A DNA stretch of 64,000 nt from Atopobium sp. BS2 (GCF_000565075.1 NZ_JDFG01000048.1:32649-96648); one strand, 5' to 3'; positions 54,927 to 63,804 are shown, numbered from the stretch's first letter. Notes: generated from the sequence alone by a model not told the origin. Numbers and translations are program-made.

Positions 54927-56110
54927 TCTGCATCACCACCCGAGTGTGGATTATTTGGCCCGTCGATATGCGGTCCGCTTGGTCGCGGGTCAGCGGGACC
55001 TCCAGGGAAGCCGGGGCCGACCGGGCCGTCGGGAAAGTCGAATCCACCAGGGAACGAATCGGCTGAAGCGAACAAGGCATTTGCCTGCATTTGAAGTTCT
55101 TTTTCTGCCAGCTCAACGGTCTTTGGGTCTCTCGCCCTAACTTGATCTGCAAGCCAACGACCAAGAACACCGCGTCCTATCAGGTCATTTCCTTCTTGCA
55201 GCAATACAGTTGCCTCTGCAATGGCAATGATGAGCTCGTCCTCAGAATAGGGAAGTACGTTGAGACGAGAGAATTCTCCCTCAGGCAAATCCTTCTGTAC
55301 GAAACAACAAAGTGTTGCCTCCGGATAGCGCTCAATCAGCAGGTCAAGGTAGTGCTCCGCCTCAACCAACTCACGCTTCTTGAAGTGTATGGCCAGGCGA
55401 GCCAGCAAAATCCACGGGTCATCTGCCCCGCGAGGCGGATCAAGCTTGCGGTACTGATCCATGAGGTTGTCGAGGGCGTCTTCGTCCTCAAGCTTTGCGT
55501 ATGCGAGAGCAAGCGTAAAACGAGCATCGGCTGCGTCGGCAGCGTCAAGCTCCAGGAGTTTCTCGCCATATGCGATGGCGTCTTTGTTGCGGCCGCAGAT
55601 AAGCGCGCGAGAAGAAAGCGTGGCTAACCAGCGCTTATAGGGGTTGATGGCCAGGCGCTGGGCAAGTTCTGCCTGCTCGGCGGGAAGCCCTTGCGAGGAC
55701 TCTTGCGCCTTCTGGTTGCACGCGGCTTCTACCTGGGTAAGTTTCTCCACAAGAAACTGGTAGTAGGCATCAAAAAGCCTGCTATTTGAGGCGTGGAGCA
55801 TGCGCTGGGCATCAAAACAATTGGGGTCAAGCTGAATTGCCTGGTTAAGGAGGCGTTTTCCCTGTTCGATAAGGGCCTGCGCCTGAGATTCTTCGACAAA
55901 CGGTAGGCGGTAATCAACAATCTCGGCCGCTTGCGCAACTAGATTGAACGCGCGGTCTTCGTCGGTTTGAGGGAGGGAATTGCGGTCGTTGGAGAATCGC
56001 CAGTTGAAGTCCTTCATCAGCGTAGCAATGCTGTCCTCGTCGCTGACTTGCGTGCGAGCAAAGCGGAGGATAAGCCGCTGGTAGTCCTCTTTTACCGGGT
56101 CAAACGCCAC
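54923..56110 (-). CDS. TPR-like helical repeat protein with Gly/Pro tail, paralogue 1
   Basis: 395 aa. Helical repeats over residues 1-345 (LLNQAIQLDPNCFDAQRML is a good TPR unit; ARFTLALAYAKLEDEDALDNL, WILLARLAIHFKKRELVEAEH). The last ~45 residues are a Gly/Pro/Asp-rich low-complexity tail (FPDGPVGPGFPGGPADPRP). Followed by its paralogue with a 4-base overlap, so the pair is one operon and probably one complex. Function unknown. One recurrent motif (55560). Confidence 0.78.
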   Translation of the reverse strand: MAFDPVKEDYQRLILRFARTQVSDEDSIATLMKDFNWRFSNDRNSLPQTDEDRAFNLVAQAAEIVDYRLPFVEESQAQALIEQGKRLLNQAIQLDPNCFDAQRMLHASNSRLFDAYYQFLVEKLTQVEAACNQKAQESSQGLPAEQAELAQRLAINPYKRWLATLSSRALICGRNKDAIAYGEKLLELDAADAADARFTLALAYAKLEDEDALDNLMDQYRKLDPPRGADDPWILLARLAIHFKKRELVEAEHYLDLLIERYPEATLCCFVQKDLPEGEFSRLNVLPYSEDELIIAIAEATVLLQEGNDLIGRGVLGRWLADQVRARDPKTVELAEKELQMQANALFASADSFPGGFDFPDGPVGPGFPGGPADPRPSGPHIDGPNNPHSGGDAE

Positions 56111-56303
56111 AGGATTCCTTTCTCTCTTACGTAATGATATCGCAGGTTATTGAGGTGTGCGGCGCAACTCCGCGAGCGTCGTAAGAAGATTGCGAACGGC
56201 AGACGGAAACGTTTGGAGTGGACGGGTTTCTCGCCAGATGGGCGTCAGGTTCCTGTCAAAGGAGTGTATAAATTTTCAACGATATTGCATAAAATGACAC
56301 TTT

Positions 56304-56327
56304 CATTTTGGTCAGGTGTCCAAAATG
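56304..56327. promoter_or_regulatory. Operator-like inverted repeat upstream of Fe-ADH
   Basis: CATTTTGG-N8-CCAAAATG, perfect 8-8-8 symmetry, directly upstream of TAGAAT (56331), a probable -10. A further partial copy (AAAATGACACTTT) lies 5'. It should bind a dimeric regulator of the alcohol dehydrogenase; not a Rex or CcpA consensus. Confidence 0.6.
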
Positions 56328-56417
56328 AGCTAGAATAGAAATGTTGAGAAGAAGTAATTGCGAAGAATGGCTTCGCTAGCCGCTTAGGGAAGCGGCACAT
56401 AGTTAAGGAGAGGTTTT

Positions 56418-57632
56418 ATGGGACGTTTTACAAATCCACGCGATCTGTATTTTGGCGAGGGCGCTCGTCACGAGGTTAAGAACCTCAAGGGTAAGAGGGC
56501 AGTTATCGTTTCCGGCGGCAGCTCCATGCGTCGTGGCGGCTTCCTTGATGACATCGAGAATGACCTCAAGTCCGCAGGTTTTGAGGTTGCTCACATTGAG
56601 GGTGTCGAGTCCGATCCTTCCGTCGAGACTGTTATGAGCGGTGCTGCTAAGATGAGCGAGTTCCAGCCAGACTGGATCATTGCTATCGGCGGCGGCTCCC
56701 CAATCGATGCAGCTAAGGCTATGTGGATTAAGTACGAGTACCCAGAGACCACTTTTGAGGACATGTGCAAGGTCTTTGGTCTTCCTGAGCTCCGCACCAA
56801 GGCTCACTTCTGCGCAATTTCTTCTACTTCCGGTACCGCAACTGAGGTAACCGCATTCTCTATCATTACCGATTACCAGAAGGGTGTTAAGTACCCACTG
56901 GCTGACTTCCAGATTACCCCTGACGTCGCAATTGTTGACCCTGAGCTCACTTACGGCATGCCTGTTAAGCTTGTTGCTCACACTGGTATGGACGCACTGA
57001 CCCACGCTATCGAGGCATACGTTTCTACTGTTGCTTCTATGTACACCGACGGCGACGCTCTGCACGCAATCCGCGAGATTGTCGAGTGGCTGCCAAAGTC
57101 CTACGCAGGCGACAAAGAGGGACGTCAGCACATGCATGACGCACAGTGCCTTGCTGGTATCGCATTCTCCTCTGGCCTTCTGGGCATCGTTCACTCCATG
57201 GCTCACAAGACTGGTGCTGCATTCTCCGGTGGACACATCATCCACGGTTGCGCAAACGCTATGTACCTGGGCAAAGTCATCCAGTTCAACGCTCGCGACG
57301 AGCGCGCAAAGACTCGCTATGCATTCATTGCTAAGGAGATCCTGCACCTCGAGGGCAACACTGAGGACGAGCTGGTAGAGGCACTTGTTCAGAAGATTCG
57401 CGACATCAACGACGCTCTTAACATCCCACAGGGCATCAAGAACTACGGCGAGGGTGGAACCAAGTCCGAGACCTCCATCATCGACGAGAAGGAGTTCTTC
57501 GAGAAGGCTCCAGAGGTTGCTCGCCTTGCTATCGAGGACGCTTGCACTCTCTCCAACCCACGCAAGCCTACCCAGGAGGAGATGGAGCAGCTGCTTAAGT
57601 GCGTCTACTTCGACCTTCCTGTTGAGTTCTAA
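56418..57632 (+). CDS. Iron-containing alcohol dehydrogenase
   Basis: 404 aa. Group III Fe-ADH: AIGGGSPIDAAKAM binds NAD(P), STSGTATEVT, metal ligands in HTGMDALTHAIEAY and in IVHSMAHKTGA / GHIIHGCANA. Related to butanol dehydrogenases, reducing aldehydes in fermentation. Strong codon bias implies high expression. ATG 56418 behind AAGGAGAGG. It has its own promoter/operator and terminator. Confidence 0.94.
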   Translation: MGRFTNPRDLYFGEGARHEVKNLKGKRAVIVSGGSSMRRGGFLDDIENDLKSAGFEVAHIEGVESDPSVETVMSGAAKMSEFQPDWIIAIGGGSPIDAAKAMWIKYEYPETTFEDMCKVFGLPELRTKAHFCAISSTSGTATEVTAFSIITDYQKGVKYPLADFQITPDVAIVDPELTYGMPVKLVAHTGMDALTHAIEAYVSTVASMYTDGDALHAIREIVEWLPKSYAGDKEGRQHMHDAQCLAGIAFSSGLLGIVHSMAHKTGAAFSGGHIIHGCANAMYLGKVIQFNARDERAKTRYAFIAKEILHLEGNTEDELVEALVQKIRDINDALNIPQGIKNYGEGGTKSETSIIDEKEFFEKAPEVARLAIEDACTLSNPRKPTQEEMEQLLKCVYFDLPVEF

Positions 57633-57660
57633 GATCTAGCTTAGACACTTAGCTTCGCTA

Positions 57661-57696
57661 AAAGCCTGGTAGCGTTCCGCTACCAGGCTTTTTTGT
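57661..57696 (+). terminator. Terminator after Fe-ADH
   Basis: AAAGCCTGGTAGCG / CGCTACCAGGCTTT with TTC loop and T6. Confidence 0.93.
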
Positions 57697-57805
57697 GTGC
57701 CCGGCGCGAGCGTAGGCGTTGCGACGTGCTGGTAACGTGCGCAGGCGTGCGCGGGCACGTAAAAAGTTTCTCGGATCCTAAAAACACCTCAAATTAACTC
57801 CAAGT

Positions 57806-57953
57806 GGTAAAAAATGCGTTTAGTTGGGGTTTTCATTTTTCTGCATATAGTGTTTCCCCAGATAAAAGTTTTTGGCGCGGTAAAAAATCGTCTTAGTTGG
57901 GGATAAATCGGCCAATTTTAAGTTTTCATCCCCAACTAAACGTGTTTTTTACC
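57806..57953. repeat. Three 24-bp repeats GGTAAAAAA-N5-TTAGTTGGGG
   Basis: Two direct copies (57806-57829, 57879-57902) and one inverted (57930-57953). The outer bases are identical while the five central bases differ (TGCGT, TCGTC, CACGT). The second and third can form a 24-bp-arm hairpin. The gene-free stretch 57697-58180 holds this array and an AT-rich hairpin near 57964. Confidence 0.8.
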
Positions 57954-58180
57954 TTTTTCGGCACATAATTTTAAGGCCAAAAATTATGTATTCATAAAAA
58001 TGAATTTAATAGTAGAAATATGCATAATTTTGAAACCAGGTCAGTGTATTTGCATGCTGAGTCTCCGCGAGGGCGATAGTACGACGAATCTTGCACAGAT
58101 TTCCTGTGTGATTTCAAATCGGTCAGATTACTTGCGCCATTTCCGGGTATGGAATTCATACTTTTTCGCGAAGGAGTGCT

Positions 58181-59209
58181 ATGGATTACTGTCTTTCGTA
58201 CTTTTCAGCGTTTAATTTATTGATGAGTTCCTCTAGGCCATTTGATTCATCGTCATCAGCAAATGCTATGGTCAAAGTGCCGCTTGTTCCTGAATCAGCT
58301 CCAGGAGTAGCTACTGAACGAGATCTTGCTGCCTACTATGGGCATCTGCCAGAGATACAAGGCGTGCGTCTTCAAAAGGAGCCTAACAGTAAGATTGATT
58401 TGCTGATTCGTGATGTAAATTCCGCATTTGCAAAAGAGCACGTCACACTTCATGTATGCCAATCAATGATGTTACCTTCGTCACTCCTGCCAATAGGTGT
58501 TGACTTAAAAGGATTTGTGACATCTCCAGAATTCACTTACTTGCAAGTTGCTTCAAAGCTTGATTTTATCGGCACAATTCTTGCAGGCAGCGCACTATGC
58601 TCTAATTATTTTTTGAACCAAAATGGTCACGGTGGAGTTTCGCAACGCCAAAATGGCCCTCTGACAAATCGCGCTGCAATTGCAAAGTTTCTTGCCACAC
58701 AAGGAAGAAAGCGCGGCATCATTCCAGCTAAACGAGCGCTTCAGCACATCGTAGAGAAAGCTCGGTCGCCCCGAGAGACCTCGCTTGCCCTGCTATTGTG
58801 CCTCCCGTATAACCTCGGTGGCTTTAATCTAGGAACCGTTGAGCTCAATAGGCCAATTGAGCTGGAAAACAGATATGGCGAGAAAATCACTCGAATTCCT
58901 GACCTAACCATTCAGCTCAAGGACAAAAGGCAGAAGCGGGCTATGGTACTGCTAGACTACGATCCAGCAACTACACATTCTGGCAGCCAAAAAATCATGC
59001 GAGACCTGGATAGGGAAAACGAGCTGGTAACAGGCGTCCAATGTCCGCATTTTTCGGTATCTGGCGAGATGCTTAAAAGCTTTGAAAGCGTTCAGGGCTT
59101 GGTCCGCCAGATTCGCGAGTCTACCGGAATAACTGCACGTGATACGACTATGTCAGATCTTGAAGAGCGACAACGGGCACTATGGGCACGGTTGTTCAAA
59201 GTCAGATAG
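58181..59209 (+). CDS. Restriction-endonuclease-fold (DUF559/Vsr-like) protein
   Basis: 342 aa from ATG 58181 (AAGGAG). C-terminal part (about 195-320) follows the PD-(D/E)XK/DUF559 plan: SPRETSLALLLCLPYNLGG, then RIPDLTIQLKDKRQKRAM with the first Asp, LLDYDPATTHSG where ExK would be expected, and RDLDRENELVTG. The active Glu position reads Asp, so activity is uncertain. N-terminal ~190 residues show no known domain. Such proteins are numerous in Coriobacteriia. It stands alone, directly behind the 24-bp repeat array, with a recurrent motif at 58877. Confidence 0.6.
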   Translation: MDYCLSYFSAFNLLMSSSRPFDSSSSANAMVKVPLVPESAPGVATERDLAAYYGHLPEIQGVRLQKEPNSKIDLLIRDVNSAFAKEHVTLHVCQSMMLPSSLLPIGVDLKGFVTSPEFTYLQVASKLDFIGTILAGSALCSNYFLNQNGHGGVSQRQNGPLTNRAAIAKFLATQGRKRGIIPAKRALQHIVEKARSPRETSLALLLCLPYNLGGFNLGTVELNRPIELENRYGEKITRIPDLTIQLKDKRQKRAMVLLDYDPATTHSGSQKIMRDLDRENELVTGVQCPHFSVSGEMLKSFESVQGLVRQIRESTGITARDTTMSDLEERQRALWARLFKVR

Positions 59210-59300
59210 CAAAACCAGCTGCCACGTCTTTTCTGCGCCGCTTGCCGTACAATAGAGAAGCATAAACCGCTCATAATCGCACAGCCAGAAGGAGAAAATC

Positions 59301-59942
59301 GTGGAAGTTAACGGCCTTATCGACCATACAAATTTGAAGCAGAACGCAACCGCTGAAGACATCAAGAAACTTTGCGCCGACGCAAAGCAGTACAAGTTTG
59401 CAACTGTCGCCATCAATTCTTGCTGGGTTTCTCTGGCTCATGCCGAGCTCGAGGGCTCTGGAGTTGGTATCACTTCCTGCATCGGTTTCCCTCTGGGCGC
59501 CGCTTCAACTGCAGCTAAGGTTGCCGAGGCCAAGCAGAGCGTCGCCGACGGCACAACCGAGATTGATATGGTCATCAACGGTGGCCACCTGGTCGCGGGT
59601 GACGACGACTACGTTATCGCTGATATCAAGGCTGTCGTTGAGGCCGCTGGCACCGTGCCCGTTAAGGTAATCCTGGAGTGCTGCCTGCTTGATGACGAGC
59701 AGATCGTTCGTGCTTGCAAGGATTGCATGGCTGCTGGGGCTGCGTTCGTCAAGACAAGCACCGGCTTTAGCACCGGCGGCGCAACTGTTCATGACGTCGC
59801 TCTGATGAAGCAGACTGTCGGCGACACCTGCAAGGTCAAGGCTGCTGGCGGCATCCACAATAAGTCTGACGCTGAGGCAATGGTTGCGGCTGGCGCAGAT
59901 CGCCTGGGCTGCTCCAGCGGAATCGCTATCGTCACCGAGTAG
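59301..59942 (+). CDS. deoC: Deoxyribose-phosphate aldolase
   Basis: 213 aa. Splits deoxyribose 5-phosphate into acetaldehyde and glyceraldehyde 3-phosphate. TIM barrel with IDHTNLKQNAT at the start, EIDMVINGG, VKVILECCLLDDEQ, and the Schiff-base Lys in FVKTSTGFSTGGAT. GTG start at 59301 behind AAGGAG. It converges on yjjW/yjjI; in E. coli those are also deoC neighbours. The acetaldehyde produced could feed the Fe-ADH 2 kb upstream. Confidence 0.96.
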   Translation: MEVNGLIDHTNLKQNATAEDIKKLCADAKQYKFATVAINSCWVSLAHAELEGSGVGITSCIGFPLGAASTAAKVAEAKQSVADGTTEIDMVINGGHLVAGDDDYVIADIKAVVEAAGTVPVKVILECCLLDDEQIVRACKDCMAAGAAFVKTSTGFSTGGATVHDVALMKQTVGDTCKVKAAGGIHNKSDAEAMVAAGADRLGCSSGIAIVTE

Positions 59943-59993
59943 CTCGCTGAGCTGGAGCTTTGCGGGCCCCATCGCACTGATAGGTAAATGAAG

Positions 59994-60025
59994 ACGACCT
60001 CGTAGCATGTGCTGCGAGGTCGTTC
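59994..60025. terminator. Bidirectional terminator between deoC and yjjW
   Basis: ACGACCTCGTAGCA / TGCTGCGAGGTCGT stem, then TTCTTTGTT; located between convergent transcripts. Two GGCGAGAAACCC motifs follow (60055, 60090). Confidence 0.75.
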
Positions 60026-60200
60026 TTTGTTGCAGTGAAAAGGGCACAAAAGCTGGCGAGAAACCCGTGTAAGCTGCAGCAACAATCGCGGCGAGAAACC
60101 CGTGCGAGCTGCGGCTGGCACCACCCGGATGCCGTGCGCTGCTGGTATCGCGGTTCACGCCGCGTCTGCTGCGGCTAGCACCGCACACCCGCCGTGGCAG

Positions 60201-61085
60201 CTAGCTGACGACAACCTCACCAAAGCCCAGCTCACGGGCTTGCAACTCAATTGCTTGCATGCGTTCGTCGCTTGGAGAAGGGGAGTTCTCCATAGGTCCA
60301 CGCACGCCAAAACGCCTGAACTTCATGAGACGAATACGCGTCTGACCGACCTTCTCGCCAAGGGTTGTGGCAATGCCGTCAACTGCGGCTTCGGCGTCGT
60401 TCCAGCCTTCGGTCACGATAACGCGAACCTCTTCAAGCTTGTTTTGCTCGGCCAAAAACGCAAGATTTTTGCGGACCGTGACGCCATTCTCGCCGGTCAG
60501 ATACTCAAACCACTGATCGTCCCAGGCTTTAACGTCAAGCATGACGCCGCTCGAGAGGGCCAGCAGGTCGCGGTATTCGGTGAAGTCGATGGTGCCATTT
60601 GAGTCGATGAGGCAGCTCAGGCCGGCTGCGTTGCAGTAGGTGAAGAGCTCGTAGAGGAAGTCAGGACGGAGCATGCATTCGCCGCCCGAAGTGGTGATTC
60701 CGCGGATGAACGGCATGTTGGAAATGCAGCGGTCAGCCACCTCTCGGGCGCTGAGCAGTTCAATCTTTGGCGTGGACTTGTGCTGGCACACCTTGATGCA
60801 GTTGTCGCAGTTGATGCAGATGGAGTTATCCCACACAACTTTTCCGTCAGCCACAGACAGGGCGTGAGCTGGGCATGGTTTGACGCACGCCTGGCAGGAG
60901 ATGCACTCTACCTGGGTCTCGGGGTTATGGCAGTAGGCGCAGCGAATGTTGCAGCCCTGTAGGAAGACGGCGGTTCGGCTTCCTGGACCATCTACCAGCG
61001 AGAAGGGAATGATCTTGTTGACAGGAGCAACACACCCAGTTGGATGTGCTGCTCCTAAAGTTGTTTCTGTTGCAGTGCAGGTCAC
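60201..61085 (-). CDS. yjjW: YjjW-family glycyl radical enzyme activase
   Basis: 294 aa. Radical SAM motif GCNIRCAYCHNP (CX3CX2C) preceded by FSLVDGPGSRTAVFLQ, two ferredoxin-type clusters (CISCQACVKPC, CINCDNCIKVC) inserted after it, and TTSGGECML. It uses SAM to install the glycyl radical on its partner. It follows yjjI by 19 bp on the same strand. Two GGCGAGAA-type motifs (60352, 60487). Confidence 0.92.
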   Translation of the reverse strand: MTCTATETTLGAAHPTGCVAPVNKIIPFSLVDGPGSRTAVFLQGCNIRCAYCHNPETQVECISCQACVKPCPAHALSVADGKVVWDNSICINCDNCIKVCQHKSTPKIELLSAREVADRCISNMPFIRGITTSGGECMLRPDFLYELFTYCNAAGLSCLIDSNGTIDFTEYRDLLALSSGVMLDVKAWDDQWFEYLTGENGVTVRKNLAFLAEQNKLEEVRVIVTEGWNDAEAAVDGIATTLGEKVGQTRIRLMKFRRFGVRGPMENSPSPSDERMQAIELQARELGFGEVVVS

Positions 61086-61104
61086 GATTGCGCAGCTCTT
61101 CTCG

Positions 61105-62607
61105 CTAGTCGCTCATGCGAACCTTGCGCTCGCCAAGGTGGTTGGCGGTGAAGTTGCCCAGGCCATCATGAGCGGTGTCCTGAAGAACAACATCGCCGGA
61201 CTGGAATTTCTTCATCTCAGAGCGCTTAGCCAGGAAGCCGGTAATGCGGACCAGGTCACCCTCGGAGCTGTAGAACGAGAGGTACTTGTCGTCGATGGAG
61301 AATGCGGCCTTGACCACGTCAACGACAGCGTCAGGGTTGCGCTCAGCAGTTGGCTCAGCTGGGAAGATGTCGGAGACGCCACTGTTGAAGAAGCGGTGCA
61401 TGCGAGCACTGTGGCGAATGTGGTCGTAGAGATTTGCAGGCTCGTCGCCAACCTTGATGCGGACACCTGGGGTAACGCCCTGCTGGTCGGAGAAGCCAGC
61501 CTGTGCGTGCAGGGTGAAGCGACCGCCAAAGACCTCGGAGTAGACGGCGTCAAAGCTGTTGACCTGGTCGGCAATCTTGACCATGATCTGATCAGCTAGT
61601 TCGTTGGCCTCGTCATCCTTGCCGTAAGTGCGGCTGCTGTCAAGATGCAGCAGCTCAGCGACGCACTCGCTCATGCCGGCAACGCCAAACATGCCGCAGA
61701 AGCGCTCGCGAGAAATGAGGCCTTCCTTAGCCAGGAAGCTGGTCTCAAAGAAGTTGGAATCCTCAACCATAAAGCGGACGCGCTCGTTCATGAAGTTCAG
61801 GACCTCGCCGGTTGCGGTTGGCAGCAGGTTGTTCATGAAGTCGTCAACGTTGGTTGCGAGCTTTGCAAGGCCAGGGAGAAGTACGCGGCTCAAAGTGTAA
61901 GCGCCACCGCCCATAGGAAGGACGTTGTAGCAGCTTACAACGGTGTACTCGCCAGGGTAAGTCTCTTTGTGGATGCGGTGGTTAGCAAAAGCTGGGTTGG
62001 AGCAGACCATGGTGGTCTTGACTGCCAGACGCATGAACTCGTCGGAAGTGACCTCTGGGTCGTACTTGAGGGTGAAGTTTGGAACGGCGTTCATGAGCTC
62101 GCGGTCAACCTCAAGCAGCAGTCTACCTGCGCGAGTGTCCTCTGGACCAATGTTTGCGTGGCAGTAACCACTAGCAACGGTGCGGTCAATGTGGTTCAGG
62201 AAGCGGCGCAGACGAGGCTTAATCTCTGCGTCGGTCATACCCTCCAGGAATGGGTCGATAATCTTGTCCAGCTGGCCAACGTAGACAGGGCGGCTGGTAA
62301 CGGAAGGAACGTTGTCGTAGAGAGCAGCAAGACCCCAGAGCAGGTCATCAAGGGTCTCTGGCTTGTCAAAGCGCAAAAACTCGGAGCCGTTCTGAGCAAA
62401 CACCTGGTAGTCAGGGCAGATGTAGCGAGGGCGGTAAGGAGCGTTGCCCTCACACATGTCGTCAAGCGCGTGAGCTGCAAAAAGACGATCAAACTCAGCG
62501 GTCGTCTTGATAGGATGCTCGGAGTTCTCGGCAGCCTGAGCCAGGTGCAGAACCTTCTGCTTGTACGAGAGGTTGTCGGAAGTGATGATGTCCATGAACT
62601 CGCTCAT
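61105..62607 (-). CDS. yjjI: YjjI-family glycine radical enzyme
   Basis: 500 aa, somewhat shorter than pyruvate formate-lyases, as in the YjjI group. Candidate catalytic Cys in TVVSCYNVLPMGGG; C-terminal end GLGNFTANHLGERKVRMSD holds the probable glycyl region, though I cannot see the RVxGY motif of PFL, so the radical Gly cannot be named from sequence alone. Reaction unknown in this family; the neighbour deoC suggests a link to deoxyribose or nucleoside catabolism. ATG 62607 behind AAGGAGC. Followed by its activase. Confidence 0.9.
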   Translation of the reverse strand: MSEFMDIITSDNLSYKQKVLHLAQAAENSEHPIKTTAEFDRLFAAHALDDMCEGNAPYRPRYICPDYQVFAQNGSEFLRFDKPETLDDLLWGLAALYDNVPSVTSRPVYVGQLDKIIDPFLEGMTDAEIKPRLRRFLNHIDRTVASGYCHANIGPEDTRAGRLLLEVDRELMNAVPNFTLKYDPEVTSDEFMRLAVKTTMVCSNPAFANHRIHKETYPGEYTVVSCYNVLPMGGGAYTLSRVLLPGLAKLATNVDDFMNNLLPTATGEVLNFMNERVRFMVEDSNFFETSFLAKEGLISRERFCGMFGVAGMSECVAELLHLDSSRTYGKDDEANELADQIMVKIADQVNSFDAVYSEVFGGRFTLHAQAGFSDQQGVTPGVRIKVGDEPANLYDHIRHSARMHRFFNSGVSDIFPAEPTAERNPDAVVDVVKAAFSIDDKYLSFYSSEGDLVRITGFLAKRSEMKKFQSGDVVLQDTAHDGLGNFTANHLGERKVRMSD

Positions 62608-62721
62608 TAGTGCTCCTTACGTTTATCCTGCAAAAACAGGGTTGTGATTACGACGGGTACGTCGGTCGTTCCAAGTGCGGCGTGGCGCGAAAAACGCGTC
62701 ATGCCAGGTGGGGTGCGCAGC

Positions 62722-62754
62722 GCTTGGGGCGAGAAGAACGGTCTTGCCCAAGCA
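62722..62754 (-). terminator. Hairpin after the Crp/Fnr gene
   Basis: GCTTGGG-(G)CGAGAAG ... GTCTT-GCCCAAGC, imperfect inverted repeat, 20 bp downstream of the regulator stop; one arm contains GGCGAGAA, the other is a mutated partner. Confidence 0.5.
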
Positions 62755-62772
62755 TTGTTCCAGGTACAGAGG

Positions 62773-63504
62773 TTAGTCCAGAAGGTGGGTTTCTCCCTCG
62801 TGTTTCATTGCGTCATCGAGGCGCTGGAACTGCCTCTCGGTAATGACAATCTTGCCGTGCTGAACAGAAACCATGCCCCTCTCCTTAAGCTCGTCGATAC
62901 CGCGGGCAACAGTCTTTGTGCTGGTACCAATCTTGTCCGCCAGCTCTTGCCTGGTCAGACGTACGGTAAACGGCCACTCAACAACACCGCGGTGAATCTG
63001 ATCGCGCGTCAGCTCGCTGAGCATGTACATCAGGCGCTTGGTGCCGCTCCAGGTCAGCAGACTGCGCTCGTAACCGGACTGACGCGTCAGGTTCTTGATA
63101 ATCCAGCGCGAGCGGGTGAGAAGTGCCTCAGGGTCCGAACGAATCCACTGCAGGTAGTCCTCGCGTGGAACCGAAATAAACTCGCAGCCGGAAGTTGCGG
63201 TGAGCGATCCCAGGTAAAACGGGCTCTCGCTAATAACTTCCATCTCGCCAAAAGCAACGGGCGCACGATACTCGTCAATAACATACGTGCTACCTGCGGA
63301 ATTATGCGACGTAGTGCGCACAGTGCCGCGACACAAAATGTACACGTTATCAACGCGGTCCAGCATGTGGACAAGGGTCTGTCCGGAATTAAGACGAATC
63401 TGCCTACAATGAGAAAGACGATTAGCGGGAACGCGAGAAGCCCATTTGATGATCTTCTTGCGAACGTCGGAGTCAAGACTGTCAAGGTAGGTTAAAACGT
63501 TCAC
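62773..63504 (-). CDS. Crp/Fnr-family transcriptional regulator
   Basis: 243 aa from GTG 63504, which has GAGG six bases upstream; a longer frame to 63666 gives a non-homologous lead. Cyclic-nucleotide-binding-like beta roll (about 20-130; GQTLVHMLDRVDNVYILCRG, VAFGEMEVI) and a C-terminal winged helix (LTRQELADKIGTSTKTVARGIDELKERGMV). No FNR-type N-terminal Cys cluster. Directly upstream of yjjI-yjjW on the same strand, so it is the likely regulator of the glycyl radical enzyme. Confidence 0.88.
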   Translation of the reverse strand: MNVLTYLDSLDSDVRKKIIKWASRVPANRLSHCRQIRLNSGQTLVHMLDRVDNVYILCRGTVRTTSHNSAGSTYVIDEYRAPVAFGEMEVISESPFYLGSLTATSGCEFISVPREDYLQWIRSDPEALLTRSRWIIKNLTRQSGYERSLLTWSGTKRLMYMLSELTRDQIHRGVVEWPFTVRLTRQELADKIGTSTKTVARGIDELKERGMVSVQHGKIVITERQFQRLDDAMKHEGETHLLD

Positions 63505-63658
63505 ACGAGACCTCGCTGTTCTTGCTTCGTAAGTCCTCATTACAGGACAGTTTTGGCTTAAGTTTGAGTAATTGTACCTGCTCCCTAAAATAAAAATAAG
63601 GACTTTTGTCCACTTTTTGAGATAATTTTCTTGAACGGTATCGGGCTGCGATTGGGCT

Positions 63659-63723
63659 GCGGCCAACCAGCGGCCAACCAGCGGTCAACCTGGGGTTAAC
63701 CCACGGTTAACTTGCGGTTAAGC
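63659..63723. repeat. Degenerate ~11-bp repeat GCGGTTAACC-like x6
   Basis: Successive units GCGGCCAACCA (twice), GCGGTCAACCT, GGGGTTAACCCA, CGGTTAACTT, GCGGTTAAGC. The core GGTTAACC is a palindrome. Non-coding, upstream of the regulator. Confidence 0.7.
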
Positions 63724-63758
63724 TGCCGTAAGACAGAAAAAAGCCCCCACGTCAAACT

Positions 63759-63802
63759 GAACTGCCTCCCATTTCTTGGACACGAGAAATAGGAAGCAGT
63801 TC
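63759..63802. repeat. Hairpin repeat, copy 3
   Basis: GAACTGCCTCCCATTTCTTG...GAGAAATAGGAAGCAGTTC; ends two bases before the core repeat, the same junction as at 25799-25801. Confidence 0.85.
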
Positions 63803-63804
63803 AA

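Noticed and set aside
63505..63666. Longer start of the Crp/Fnr regulator
   Set aside because: No ribosome site at the far upstream start; GTG 63504 has one and yields normal family length.
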